NCBI RefSeq assembly: GCF_029227915.1 | Contig: NC_079887.1 | Span: 3,782,001-3,846,000, forward strand | Length of the DNA: 64,000 bases | Direction of reading: 5' to 3' | Origin: Hydractinia symbiolongicarpus | Lineage: Eukaryota > Cnidaria > Hydrozoa > Anthoathecata > Hydractiniidae | Part shown: positions 47,159 through 60,231 of the stretch, in pieces | Numbering within the stretch: the first letter of the stretch is position 1 | Layout: every line of letters starts with the position of its first letter | Position numbers and translations under genes: made by a program | The notes under the pieces: model-generated | Told to the model about the DNA's origin: nothing | Seen by the model: the letters and a program-made list of their open reading frames with translations, nothing else | Databases searched by the model: none

Positions 47159-48234
47159 ATACAAAGAAAGTACCCAGGGAGTAAACTCATTTCCCGAACG
47201 ATTTTTTATATTATTTTTTCACCACTAAAACGCATGAGACTTGTAGTTTTTAAAAATGTTTTCATTTTTGATTGGACGCTGAATAAAAGAAGTTTAATCG
47301 CCGGCAAACGAAAACCCGCCATTTCCCGTAAACCCCGAACTCGGTCCGTATAGTGAAAAGTATACAAAGAAAGTACCCAGGGAGTAAACTCATTTCCAGA
47401 ACGATTTTTTAAATTATCTTTTCACCACTAAAACGCATGAGACTTGTAGTTTCCAAAAATGTTTTCATTTTTGATGAGACGCTTAATGAAAGAGGTTTAA
47501 TCGCCGGCAGTTTTCAAAAATGTTTTCATTTTTGATGAGACGCTGAATAAAAGAAGTTTAATCGCCAGCAAACGAAAACCTGCGATTTCCCGTAAATCCC
47601 GGACTCGGCCCGTATAGTCAAAAGTATACAAAGAAAGTAACCAGGGAGTAAACTCATTTTCTAAAGGATTTTTTATATTATTTTTTCACCACTAAAACGC
47701 ATAAGACTTGTAGTTTTCAAAAATGTTTTCATTTTTGTTGGGACGCTGAATAAAAGAAGTTTAATCGCCGGCAAACGAAAACCCGCCATTTCCCGTAAAC
47801 CCCGGACTCGATCGGTATAGTGAAAAGTATAAAAAGAAAGTACCCAGGGAGTAAACTCATTTCCAGAACGATTTTTTAAATTATCTTTTCACCACTAAAA
47901 CGCATGAGACTTGTAGTTTTCAAAAATGTTTTCATTTTTGATGAGACGCTGAATAAAAGAAGTTTAATCGCCGGCATAGGAAAACCTGCGGTTTCCCGTA
48001 AATCCCGGACTCGGCCCGTATAGTCATAAGTACACAAAGAAAGTACCCAGGGAGTAAACTCATTTCCCGAACGATTTTTTATATTATTATTTCACCACTA
48101 AAGCCCATGAGACTTGTAGTTTTCAAAAATGTTTTCATTTTTGATGAGACGCTGAATAAAAGAAGTTTAATCGCCGGCAAAGGAAAACCTGTGATTTCCC
48201 GTAAATCCCGGACTCGGCCCGTATAGTCATAAGT
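47159..48234. repeat. Five units linking two HORs
   Basis: Units 47159 (GATTGGACG), 47362 (264), 47626 (TTCTAAAGG, ATAAGAC), 47829 (ATCGGTATAG, TATAAAAAG) and 48032. They follow the order of 15307-16382 at offset 31852, including the rare TTCTAAAGG and TATAAAAAG changes. Confidence 0.82.
47362..47625 (+). repeat. 264-bp long unit 22
   Basis: TTCCAG with TTTCCAAAAATG. Counterpart of 15510 at +31852. Confidence 0.95.
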
Positions 48235-49858
48235 ACACAAAGAAGGTACCCAGGGAGTAAACTCATTTCCCGAACGATTTTTTATATTATTATTTCACCA
48301 CTAAAGCCCATGAGACTTGTAGTTTTTAAAAATGTTTTCATTTTTGATGAGACGCTGAATAAAAGGAGTTTAATCGCCGGCAAACGGTAACCCGCCATTT
48401 CCCGTAAATCCCGGACTCGGTCCGTATAGTCAAAAGTATACAAAGAAAGTACCCAGGGAGTAAACTCATTTCCCGAACGATTTTTTATATTATTTTTTCA
48501 CCACTAAAACGCATGAGACTTGTAGTTTTTAAAAATGTTTTCATTTTTGATGGGACGCTGAATAAAAGAAGTTTAATCGCCGGCATAGGAAAACCTGCGG
48601 TTTCCCGTAAATCCCGGACTCGGCCTGTATAGTCATAAGTACACAAAGAAAGTACCTAGGGAGTAAACTCATTTCCCGAACGATTTTTTATATTATTATT
48701 TCACCACTAAAGCCCATGAGACTTGTAGTTTTCAAAAATATTTTCATTTTTGATGAGACGCTGAATAAAAGAAGTTTAATCGCCGGCAAAGGAAAACCTG
48801 TGATTTCCCGTAAATCCCGGACTCGGCCCGTATAGTCATAAGTTCACAAAGAAAGTACCCAGGGAGTAAACTCATTTCCCGAACGATTTTTTATATTATT
48901 ATTTCACCACTAAAGCCCATGAGACTTGTAGTTTTTAAAAATGTTTTCATTTTTGATGAGACGCTGAATAAAAGGAGTTTAATCGCCGGCAAACGAGAAC
49001 CCGCCATTTCCCGTAAACCCCGGACTCGGTCCGTATAGTCAAAAGTATACAAAGAAAGTACCCAGGGAGTAAACTCATTCCCCGAACGATTTTTTATATT
49101 ATTTTTTCACCACTAAAACGCATGAGACTTGTAGTTTTTAAAAATGTTTTCATTTTTGCTGGGACGCTGAATAAAAGAAGTTTAATCGCGGGCAAACGAA
49201 AACCCGCCATTTCCCGTAAACCCCGGACTCGGTCCGTATAGTGAAAAGTATACAAAGAAAGTACCCAGGGAGTAAACTCATTTCCAGAACGATTTTTTAA
49301 ATTATCTTTTCACCACTAAAACGCATAAGACTTGTAGTTTTCAAAAATGTTTTCATTTTTGATGAGACGCTGAATAAAAGAAGTTTAATCGCCGGCATAG
49401 GAAAACCTGCGGTTTCCCGTAAATCCCGGACTCGGCCCGTATAGTCATAAGTACACAAAGAAAGTACCCAGGGAGTAAACTCATTTCCCGAACGATTTTT
49501 TATATTATTATTTCACCACTAAAGCCCATGAGACTTGTAGTTTTCAAAAATGTTTTCATTTTTGATGAGACGCTGAATAAAAGAAGTTTAATCGCCGGCA
49601 AAGGAAAACCTGTGATTTCCCGTAAATCCCGGACTCGGCCCGTATAGTCATAAGTACACAAAGAAGGTACCCAGGGAGTAAACTCATTTCCCGAACGATT
49701 TTTTATATCATTTTTTCACCACTAAAACGCATGAGACTTGTAGTTTTCAAAAATGTTTTCATTTTTGATGAGACGCTGAATAAAAGAAGTTTAATCGCCG
49801 GCATAGGAAAACCTGCGGTTTCCCGTAAATCCCGGACTCGGCCCGTATATTCATAAGT
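48235..49858. repeat. 8-unit HOR (1624 bp), copy 1
   Basis: Units 48235, 48438, 48641, 48844, 49047, 49250, 49453, 49656. Private marks: ACGGTAACCCGCC, GGCCTGTATAG, AATATTTTC, ACGAGAACCCGCC, GCTGGGACG/GCGGGC, CATAAGAC. Unit 49656 starts as GAAGGTACCC like 48235 but carries ATATCATTTTTTC and CATAGG at the right. It is a mosaic at the copy junction. Confidence 0.85.
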
Positions 49859-51076
49859 ACACAAAGAAAGTACCCAGGGAGTAAACTCATTTCCCGAACG
49901 ATTTTTTATATTATTATTTCACCACTAAAGCCCATGAGACTTGTAGTTTTTAAAAATGTTTTCATTTTTGATGAGACGCTGAATAAAAGGAGTTTAATCG
50001 CCGGCAAACGGTAACCCGCCATTTCCCGTAAATCCCGGACTCGGTCCGTATAGTCAAAAGTATACAAAGAAAGTACCCAGGGAGTAAACTCATTTCCCGA
50101 ACGATTTTTTATATTATTTTTTCACCACTAAAACGCATGAGACTTGTAGTTTTTAAAAATGTTTTCATTTTTGATGGGACGCTGAATAAAAGAAGTTTAA
50201 TCGCCGGCATAGGAAAACCTGCGGTTTCCCGTAAATCCCGGACTCGGCCTGTATAGTCATAAGTACACAAAGAAAGTACCCAGGGAGTAAACTCATTTCC
50301 CGAACGATTTTTTATATTATTATTTCACCACTAAAGCCCATGAGACTTGTAGTTTTCAAAAATATTTTCATTTTTGATGAGACGCTGAATAAAAGAAGTT
50401 TAATCGCCGGCAAAGGAAAACCTGTGATTTCCCGTAAATCCCGGACTCGGCCCGTATAGTCATAAGTACACAAAGAAAGTACCCAGGGAGTAAACTCATT
50501 TCCCGAACGATTTTTTATATTATTATTTCACCACTAAAGCCCATGAGACTTGTAGTTTTTAAAAATGTTTTCATTTTTGATGAGACGCTGAATAAAAGGA
50601 GTTTAATCGCCGGCAAACGAGAACCCGCCATTTCCCGTAAACCCCGGACTCGGTCCGTATAGTCAAAAGTATACAAAGAAAGTACCCAGGGAGTAAACTC
50701 ATTTCCCGAACGATTTTTTATATTATTTTTTCACCACTAAAACGCATGAGACTTGTAGTTTTTAAAAATGTTTTCATTTTTGCTGGGACGCTGAATAAAA
50801 GAAGTTTAATCGCGGGCAAACGAAAACCCGCCATTTCCCGTAAACCCCGGACTCGGTCCGTATAGTGAAAAGTATACAAAGAAAGTACCCAGGGAGTAAA
50901 CTCATTTCCAGAACGATTTTTTAAATTATCTTTTCACCACTAAAACGCATAAGACTTGTAGTTTTCAAAAATGTTTTCATTTTTGATGAGACGCTGAATA
51001 AAAGAAGTTTAATCGCCGGCATAGGAAAACCTGCGGTTTCCCGTAAATCCCGGACTCGGCCCGTATAATTATAAGT
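49859..51076. repeat. 8-unit HOR, copy 2 (six units)
   Basis: Units 49859, 50062, 50265, 50468, 50671, 50874 repeat the ACGGTAACCC, GGCCTGTATAG, AATATTTTC, ACGAGAACC, GCGGGC and CATAAGAC marks exactly 1624 bp after copy 1. From 51077 the order changes to the CCACTTCCCG unit that opens the next block. Confidence 0.85.
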
Positions 51077-51279
51077 ACACAAAGAAAGTACCCAGGGAGT
51101 AAACTCATTTCCCGAACGATTTTTTATATTATTATTTCACCACTAAAGCCCATGAGACTTGTAGTTTTTAAAAATGTTTTCATTTTTGATGAGACGCTGA
51201 ATAAAAGGAGTTTAATCGCCGGCAAACGAAAACCCGCCACTTCCCGTAAACCCCGGACTCGGTCCGTATAGTCAAAAGT

Positions 51280-51543
51280 ATACAAAGAAAGTACCCAGGG
51301 AGTAAACTCATTTCCCGAACGATTTTTTAAATTATTTTTTCACCACTAAAACGCATGAGACTTGTAGTTTTCAAAAATGTTTTCATTTTTGATGAGACGC
51401 TTAATGAAAGAGGTTTAATCGCCGGCAGTTTTCAAAAATGTTTTCATTTTTGATGAGACGCTGAATAAAAGAAGTTTAATCGCCAGCAAACGAAAACCTG
51501 CGATTTCCCGTAAATCCCGGACTCGGCCCGTATAGTCAAAAGT
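51280..51543 (+). repeat. 264-bp long unit 23
   Basis: TTTTCAAAAATG in both copies. First long unit of the 4649-bp period. Confidence 0.95.
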
Positions 51544-52355
51544 ATACAAAGAAAGTAACCAGGGAGTAAACTCATTTTCTGAACGATTTTTTATATTATT
51601 TTTTCACCACTAAAACGCATGAGACTTGTAGTTTTCAAAAATGTTTTCATTTTTGTTGGGACGCTGAATAAAAGAAGTTTAATCGCCAGCAAACGAAAAC
51701 CTGCAATTTCCCGTAAATCCCGGACTCGGCCCGTATAGTCAAAAGTATACAAAGAAAGTAACCAGGGAGTAAACTCATTTTCTGAACGATTTTTTATATT
51801 ATTTTTTCACCACTAAAACGCATGAGACTTGTAGTTTTCAAAAATGTTTTCATTTTTGTTGGGACGCTGAATAAAAGAAGTTTAATCGCCGGCAAACGAA
51901 AACCCGCCATTTCCCGTGAACGCCGGACTCGGTCCGTATAGTGAAAAGTATACAAAGAAAGTATCCAGGGAGTAAACTCATTTCCAAAACGATTTTTTAA
52001 ATTAACTTTTCACCACTAAAACGCATGAGACTTGTAGTTTTCAAAAATGTTTTCATTTTTGATGAGACGCTGAATAAAAGAAGTTTAATCGACGGCATAG
52101 GAAAACCTGCGGTTTCCCGTAAATCCCGGACTCGGCCCGTATAGTCATAAGTACACAAAGAAAGTACCCAGGGAGTAAACTCATTTCCCGAACGATTTTT
52201 TATATTATTATTTCACCACTAAAGCCCATGAGACTTGTAGTTTTTAAAAATGTTTTCATTTTTGATGGGACGCTAAATAAAAGGAGTTTAATCGCCGGCA
52301 AACGAAAACCCGCGATTTCCCGTAAATCCCGGACTCGGCCCGTATAGTCAAAAGT

Positions 52356-52619
52356 ATACAAAGAAAGTACCCAGGGAGGAAACTCATTTCCCGAACGATT
52401 TTTTAAATTATTTTTTCACCACTAAAACGCATGAGACTTGTAGTTTCCAAAAATGTTTTCATTTTTGATGAGACGCTTAATGAAAGAGGTTTAATCGCCG
52501 GCAGTTTTCAAAAATGTTTTCATTTGTGATGAGACGCTGAATAAAAGAAGTTTAATCGCCAGCAAACGAAAACCTGCGATTTCCCGTAAATCCTGGACTC
52601 GGCCCGTATAGTCAAAAGT
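52356..52619 (+). repeat. 264-bp long unit 24
   Basis: GGAGGAAACTC at the left, CATTTGTGATG in the second copy, CCTGGACTC. Compare 20707, a GGAGGAAACTC unit with no insert. Confidence 0.95.
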
Positions 52620-53228
52620 ATACAAAGAAAGTAACCAGGGAGTAAACTCATTTTCTGAACGATTTTTTATATTATTTCTTCACCACTAAAACGCATGAGA
52701 CTTGCAGTTTTCAAAAATGTTTTTATTTTTGTTGGGACGCTGAATAAAAGAAGTTTAATCGCCGGCAAACGAAAACCCGCCATTTCCCGTAAACCCCGGA
52801 CTCGGTCCGTATAGTGAAAAGTATACAAAGAAAGTACCCAGGGAGTAAACTCATTTCCAGAACGATTTTTTAAATTATCTTTTCACCACTAAAACGCATG
52901 AGACTTGTAGTTTTCAAAAATGTTTTCATTTTTGATGAGACGCTGAATAAAAGAAGTTTAATCGCCGGCATAGGAAAACCTGCGGTTTCCCGTAAATCCC
53001 GGACTCGGCCCGTATAGTCATAAGTACATAAAGAAAGTACCCAGGGAGTAAACTCATTTCCCGAACGATTTTTTATATTATTATTTCACCACTAAAGCCC
53101 ATGAGACTTGTAGTTTTCAAAAATGTTTTCATTTTTGATGAGACGCTGAATAAAAGAAGTTTAATTGCCGGCAAAGGAAAACCTGTGATTTCCCGTAAAT
53201 CCCGGACTCGGCCCGTATAGTCATAAGT

Positions 53229-53492
53229 ACACAAAGAAAGTACCCAGGGAGTAAACTCATTTCCCGAACGATTTTTTATATTATTTTTTCACCACTAAAA
53301 CGCATGAGACTTGTAGTTTTCAAAAATGTTTTCATTTTTGATGAGACGCTTAATGAAAGTGGTTTAATCGCCGGCAGTTTTCAAAAATGTTTTCATTTTT
53401 GATGAGACGCTGAATAAAAGAAGTTTAATCGCCAGCAAACGAAAACCTGCGATTTCCCGTAAATCCCGGACTCGGCCCGTATAGTCAAAAGT
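53229..53492 (+). repeat. 264-bp long unit 25
   Basis: GAAAGTGG in the first copy. Confidence 0.95.
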
Positions 53493-54710
53493 ATACAAAG
53501 AAAGTAACCAGGGAGTAAACTCATTTTCTGAACGATTTTTTATATTATTTTTTCACCACTAAAACGCATGAGACTTGTAGTTTTCAAAAATGTTTTCATT
53601 TTTGTTGGGACGCTGAATAAAAGAAGTTTAATCGCCGGCAAACGAAAACCCGCCATTTCCCGTAAACCCCGGACTCGGTCCGTATAGTAAAAAGTATACA
53701 AAGAAAGTACCCAGGGAGTAAACTCATTTCCAGAACGATTTTTTAAATTATCTTTTCACCACTAAAACGCATGAGACTTGTAGTTTTCAAAAATGTTTTC
53801 ATTTTTGATGAGACGCTGAATAAAAGAAGTTTAATCGCCGCCATAGGAAAACCTGCGGTTTCCCGTAAATCCTGGACTCGGCCCGTATAGTCATAAGTAC
53901 ACAAAGAAAGTACCCAGGGAGTAAACTCATTTCCCCAACGATTTTTTATATTATTATTTCACCACTAAAGCCCATGAGACTTGTAGTTTTTAAAAATGTT
54001 TTCATTTTTGATAAGACGCTGAATAAAAGGAGTTTAATCGCCGGCAAGCAAAAACCCGCCATTTCCCGTAAACCCCGGACTCGGTCGGTATAGTCAAAAG
54101 TATACAAAGAAAGTACCCAGGAAGTAAACTCATTTCCCGAACGATTTTTTATATTATTTTTTCACCACTAAAACGCATGAGACTTGTAGTTTTTAAAAAT
54201 GTTTTCATTTTTGTTGGGACGCTGAATAAAAGAAGTTTAATCGCCGGCAAACGAAAACCCGCCATTTCCCGTAAACCCCGGACTCGGTCCGTATAGTGAA
54301 AAGTATACAAAGGAAGTACCCAGGGAGTAAACTCATTTCCAGAACGATTTTTTAAATTATCTTTTCACCACTAAAACGCATAAGACTTGTAGTTTTCAAA
54401 AATGTTTTCATTTTTGATGAGACGCTGAATAAAAGAAGTTTAATCGCCGCCATAGGAAAACCTGCGGTTTCCCGTAAATCCCGGACTCGGCCCGTATAGT
54501 CATAAGTACACAAAGAAAGTACCCAGGGAGTAAACTCATTTCCCCAACGATTTTTTATATTATTATTTCACCACTAAAGCCCATGAGACTTGTAGTTTTT
54601 AAAAATGTTTTCATTTTTGATGAGACGCTGAATAAAAGGAGTTTAATCGCCGGCAAACAAACACCCGCCATTTCCCGTAAACCCCGGACTCGGTCCGTAT
54701 AGTCAAAAGT

Positions 54711-55928
54711 ATACAAAGAAAGTACCCAGGGAGTAAACTCATTTCCCGAACGATTTTTTATATTATTTTTTCACCACTAAAACGCATGTGACTTGTAGTT
54801 TTTAAAAATGTTTTCATTTTTGATGGGACGCTGAATAAAAGAAGTTTAATCGCCGGCAAACGAAAACACGCCATTTCCCGTAAACCCGGGACTCGGTCCG
54901 TATAGTGAAAAGTATACCAAGAAAGTACCCAGGGAGTAAACTCATTTCCAGAACGATTTTTTAAATTATCTTTTCACCACTAAAACGCATGAGACTTGTA
55001 GTTTTCAAAAATGTTTTCATTTTTGATGAGACGCTGAATAAAAGAAGTTTAATCGCCGGCATAGGAAAACCTGCGGTTTCCCGTAAATCCCGGACTCGGC
55101 CCGTATATTCATAAGTACACAAAGAAAGTACCCAGGGAGTAAACTCATTTCCCGAACGATTTTTTATATTATTATTTCACCACTAAAGCCCATGAGACTT
55201 GTAGTTTTTAAAAATGTTTTCATTTTTGATGAGACGCTGAATAAAAGGAGTTTAATCGCCGGCAAACGAAAACCCGCCACTTCCCGTAAACCCCGGATTC
55301 GGCCCGTATAGTCAAAAGTATACAAAGAAAGTACCCAGGGAGTAAACTCATTTCCCGAACGATTTTTTATATTATTTTTTCACCACTAAAACGCATGAGA
55401 CTTGTAGTTTTTAAAAATGTTTTCATTTTTGATGGGACGCTGAATAAAAGAAGTTTAATCGCCGGCAAACGAAAACACGCCATTTCCCGTAAACCCGGGA
55501 CTCGGTCCGTATAGTGAAAAGTATACCAAGAAAGTACCCAGGGAGTAAACTCATTTCCAGAACGATTTTTTAAATTATCTTTTCACCACTAAAACGCATG
55601 AGACTTGTAGTTTTCAAAAATGTTTTCATTTTTGATGAGACGCTGAATAAAAGAAGTTTAATCGCCGGCATAGGAAAACCTGCGGTTTCCCGTAAATCCC
55701 GGACTCGGCCCGTATATTCATAAGTACACAAAGAAAGTACCCAGGGAGTAAACTCATTTCCCGAACGATTTTTTATATTATTATTTCACCACTAAAGCCC
55801 ATGAGACTTGTAGTTTTTAAAAATGTTTTCATTTTTGATGAGACGCTGAATAAAAGGAGTTTAATCGCCGGCAAACGAAAACCCGCCACTTCCCGTAAAC
55901 CCCGGACTCGGTCCGTATAGTCAAAAGT
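54711..55928. repeat. 3-unit block repeated twice (609 bp each)
   Basis: 54711-55319 and 55320-55928 both read GATGGGACG/AAACACGCC/ACCCGGGAC, then ATACCAAG/TTCCAG/TATTCATAAGT, then CCACTTCCCG. Differences are few, for example CATGTGAC at 54711, and GGATTCGGCCC in the first round against GGACTCGGTCC in the second. Confidence 0.88.
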
Positions 55929-56192
55929 ATACAAAGAAAGTACCCAGGGAGTAAACTCATTTCCCAAAAGATTTTTTAAATTATTTTTTCACCACTAAAA
56001 CGCATGAGACTTGTAGTTTTCAAAAATGTTTTCATTTTTGATGAGACGCTTAATGAAAGAGGTTTAATCGCCGGCAGTTTTCAAAAATGTTTTCATTTTT
56101 GATGAGACGCTGAATAAAAGAAGTTTAATCGCCAGCAAACGAAAACCTGCGATTTCCCGTAAATCCCGGACGCGGCCCGTATAGTCAAAAGT
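55929..56192 (+). repeat. 264-bp long unit 26
   Basis: CCCAAAAGATTT and GACGCGG are private. 4649 bp after 51280. Confidence 0.95.
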
Positions 56193-57004
56193 ATACAAAG
56201 AAAGTAACCAGGGAGTAAACTCATTTTCTGAACGATTTTTTATATTATTTTTTCACCACTAAAACGCATGAGACTTGTAGTTTTCAAAAATGTTTTCATT
56301 TTTGTTGGGACGCTGAATAAAAGAAGTTTAATCGCCAGCAAACGAAAACCTGCAATTTCCCGTAAATCCCGGACTCGGCCCGTATAGTCAAAAGTATACA
56401 AAGAAAGTAACCAGGGAGTAAACTCATTTTCTGAACGATTTTTTATATTATTTTTTCACCACTAAAACGCATGAGACTTGTAGTTTTCAAAAATGTTTTC
56501 ATTTTTGTTGGGACGCTGAATAAAAGAAGTTTAATCGCCGGCAAACGAAAACCCGCCATTTCCCGTGAACGCCGGACTCGGTCCGTATAGTGAAAAGTAT
56601 ACAAAGAAAGTACCCAGGGAGTAAACTCATTTCCAAAACGATTTTTTAAATTAACTTTTCACCACTAAAACGCATGAGACTTGTAGTTTTCAAAAATGTT
56701 TTCATTTTTGATGAGACGCTGAATAAAAGAAGTTTAATCGACGGCATAGGAAAACCTGCGGTTTCCCGTAAATCCCGGACTCGGCCCGTATAGTCATAAG
56801 TACACAAAGAAAGTACCCAGGGAGTAAACTCATTTCCCGAACGATTTTTTATATTATTATTTCACCACTAAAGCCCATGAGACTTGTAGTTTTTAAAAAT
56901 GTTTTCATTTTTGATGGGACGCTAAATAAAAGGAGTTTAATCGCCGGCAAACGAAAACCCGCGATTTCCCGTAAATCCCGGACTCGGCCCGTATAGTCAA
57001 AAGT

Positions 57005-57268
57005 ATACAAAGAAAGTACCCAGGGAGGAAACTCATTTCCCGAACGATTTTTTAAATTATTTTTTCACCACTAAAACGCATGAGACTTGCAGTTTCCAAA
57101 AATGTTTTCATTTTTGATGAGACGCTTAATGAAAGAGGTTTAATCGCCGGCAGTTTTCAAAAATGTTTTCATTTGTGATGAGACGCTGAATAAAAGAAGT
57201 TTAATCGCCAGCAAACGAAAACCTGCGATTTCCCGTAAATCCTGGACTCGGCCCGTATAGTCAAAAGT
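57005..57268 (+). repeat. 264-bp long unit 27
   Basis: GGAGGAAACTC, CATTTGTGATG, plus CTTGCAG. 4649 bp after 52356. Confidence 0.95.
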
Positions 57269-57877
57269 ATACAAAGAAAGTAACCAGGGAGTAAACTCAT
57301 TTTCTGAACGATTTTTTATATTATTTCTTCACCACTAAAACGCATGAGACTTGCAGTTTTCAAAAATGTTTTCATTTTTGTTGGGACGCTGAATAAAAGA
57401 AGTTTAATCGCCGGCAAACGAAAACCCGCCATTTCCCGTAAACCCCGGACTCGGTCCGTATAGTGAAAAGTATACAAAGAAAGTACCCAGGGAGTAAACT
57501 CATTTCCAGAACGATTTTTTAAATTATCTTTTCACCACTAAAACGCATGAGACTTGTAGTTTTCAAAAATGTTTTCATTTTTGATGAGACGCTGAATAAA
57601 AGAAGTTTAATCGCCGGCATAGGAAAACCTGCGGTTTCCCGTAAATCCCAGACTCGGCCCGTATAGTCATAAGTACACAAAGAAAGTACCCAGGGAGTAA
57701 ACTCATTTCCCGAACGATTTTTTATATTATTATTTCACCACTAAAGCCCATGAGACTTGTAGTTTTCAAAAATGTTTTCATTTTTGATGAGACGCTGAAT
57801 AAAAGAAGTTTAATTGCCGGCAAAGGAAAACCTGTGATTTCCCGTAAATCCCGGACTCGGCCCGTATAGTCATAAGT

Positions 57878-58141
57878 ACACAAGGAAAGTACCCAGGGAG
57901 TAAACTCATTTCCCGAACGATTTTTTATATTATTTTTTCACCACTAAAACGCATGAGACTTGTATTTTTCAAAAATGTTTTCATTTTTGATGAGACGCTT
58001 AATGAAAGTGGTTTAATCGCCGGCAGTTTTCAAAAATGTTTTCATTTTTGATGAGACGCTGAATAAAAGAAGTTTAATCGCCAGCAAACGAAAACCTGCG
58101 ATTTCCCGTAAATCCCGGACTCGGCCCGTATAGTCAAAAGT
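57878..58141 (+). repeat. 264-bp long unit 28
   Basis: ACACAAGGAAAG start, GTATTTTTC, GAAAGTGG. 4649 bp after 53229. Confidence 0.95.
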
Positions 58142-59562
58142 ATACAAAGAAAGTAACCAGGGAGTAAACTCATTTTCTGAACGATTTTTTATATTATTTT
58201 TTCACCACTAAAACGCATGAGACTTGTAGTTTTCAAAAATGTTTTCATTTTTGTTGGGACGCTGAATAAAAGAAGTTTAATCGCCGGCAAACGAAAACCC
58301 GCCATTTCCCGTAAACCCCGGACTCGGTCCGTATAGTGAAAAGTATACAAAGAAAGTACCCAGGGAGTAAACTCATTTCCAGAACGATTTTTTAAATTAT
58401 CTTTTCACCACTAAAACGCATGAGACATGTAGTTTTCAAAAATGTTTTCATTTTTGATGAGACGCTGAATAAAAGAAGTTTAATCACCGCCATAGGAAAA
58501 CCTGCGGTTTCCCGTAAATCCCGGACTCGGCCCGTATAGTCATAAGTACACAAAGAAAGTACCCAGGGAGTAAACTCATTTCCCCAACGATTTTTTATAT
58601 TATTATTTCACCACTAAAGCCCATGAGACTTGTAGTTTTTAAAAATGTTTTCATTTTTGATGAGACGCTGAATAAAAGGAGTTTAATCGCCGGCAAGCAA
58701 AAACCCGCCATTTCCCGGTAACCCCGGACTCGGTCCGTATAGTCAAAAGTATACAAAGAAAGTACCCAGGGAGTAAACTCATTTCCCGAACGATTTTTTA
58801 TATTATTTTTTCACCACTAAAACGCATGAGACTTGTAGTTTTTAAAAATGTTTTCATTTTTGTTGGGACGCTGAATAAAAGAAGTTTAATCGCCGGCAAA
58901 CGAAAACCCGCCATTTCCCGTAAACCCCGGACTCGGTCCGTATAGTGAAAAGTATACAAAGAAAGTACCCAGGGAGTAAACTCATTTCATGAACGATTTT
59001 TTAAATTATCTTTTCACCACTAAAACGCATGAGACTTGTAGTTTTCAAAAATGTTTTCATTTTTGATGAGACGCTGAATAAAAGAAGTTTAATCGCCGCC
59101 ATAGGAAAACCTGCAGTTTCCCGTAAATCCCGGACTCGGCCCGTATAGTCATAAGTACACAAAGAAAGTACCCAGGGAGTAAACTCATTTCCCCAACGAT
59201 TTTTTATATTATTATTTCACCACTAAAGCCCATGAGACTTGTAGTTTTTAAAAATGTTTTCATTTTTGATGAGACGCTGAATAAAAGGAGTTTAATCGCC
59301 GGCAAACAAAAACCCGCCATTTCCCGTAAACCCCAGACTCGGTCCGTATAGTCAAAAGTATACAAAGAAAGTACCCAGGGAGTAAACTCATTTCCCGAAC
59401 GATTTTTTATATTATTTTTTCACCACTAAAACGCATGAGACTTGTAGTTTTTAAAAATATTTTCATTTTTGATGGGACGCTGAATAAAAGAAGTTTAATC
59501 GCCGGCAAACGAAAACCCGCCATTTCCCGTAAACCCGGGACTCGGTCCGTATAGTGAAAAGT

Positions 59563-59764
59563 ATACCAAGAAAGTACCCAGGGAGTAAACTCATTTCCAG
59601 AACGATTTTTTAAATTATCTTTTCACCACTAAAACGCATGAGACTTGTAGTTTTCAAAAATGTTTTCATTTTTGATGAGACGCTGAATAAAAGAAGTTTA
59701 ATCGCCGGCATAGAAAACCTGCGGTTTCCCGTAAATCCCGGACTCGGCCCGTATATTCATAAGT
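59563..59764 (+). repeat. 202-bp monomer, 1-bp deletion
   Basis: GGCATAGAAAACC near 59711 in place of GGCATAGGAAAACC. The same deletion is at 62667-62868, which shows that the HOR copy at 62464 came from this lineage after the deletion. Confidence 0.9.
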
Positions 59765-59967
59765 ACACAAAGAAAGTACCCAGGGAGTAAACTCATTTCC
59801 CGAACGATTTTTTATATTATTATTTCACCACTAAAGCCCATGAGACTTGTAGTTTTTAAAAATGTTTTCATTTTTGATGAGACGCTGAATAAAAGGAGTT
59901 TAATCGCCGGCAAACGAAAACCCGCCACTTCCCGTAAACCCCGGACTCGGTCCGTATAGTCAAAAGT

Positions 59968-60231
59968 ATACAAAGAAAGTACCCAGGGAGTAAACTCATT
60001 TCCCGAACGATTTTTTAAATTATTTTTTCACCACTAAAACGCATGAGACTTGTAGTTTTCAAAAATGTTTTCATTTTTGATGAGACGCTTAATGAAAGAG
60101 GTTTAATCGCCGGCAGTTTTCAAAAATGTTTTCATTTTTGATGAGACGCTGAATAAAAGAAGTTTAATCGCCAGCAAACGAAAACCTGCGATTTCCCGTA
60201 AATCCCGGACTCGGCCCGTATAGTCAAAAGT
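59968..60231 (+). repeat. 264-bp long unit 29
   Basis: TTTTCAAAAATG in both copies, GAAAGAGG. Long unit of the 15-unit HOR copy 1. Confidence 0.95.

Larger units (their letters stand above)
51077..55725. repeat. About 22-unit HOR (period 4649 bp), copy 1
   Basis: Units 51077, 51280 (264), 51544, 51747, 51950, 52153, 52356 (264), 52620, 52823, 53026, 53229 (264), 53493, 53696, 53899, 54102, 54305, 54508, 54711, 54914, 55117, 55320, 55523. Rare marks repeated 4649 bp on: CGTGAACGCCGG (51916, 56565), GGCAAGCAAAAACC (54044, 58693), CATTTGTGATG and GAAAGTGG. The last two units, with 55726, are a second round of 54711-55319. Confidence 0.9.
55726..59967. repeat. About 22-unit HOR, copy 2
   Basis: Units 55726, 55929 (264), 56193, 56396, 56599, 56802, 57005 (264), 57269, 57472, 57675, 57878 (264), 58142, 58345, 58548, 58751, 58954, 59157, 59360, 59563 (202), 59765. 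All three long units are at +4649 from copy 1. This copy lacks the extra three-unit round and passes directly into the long unit at 59968. Confidence 0.9.
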
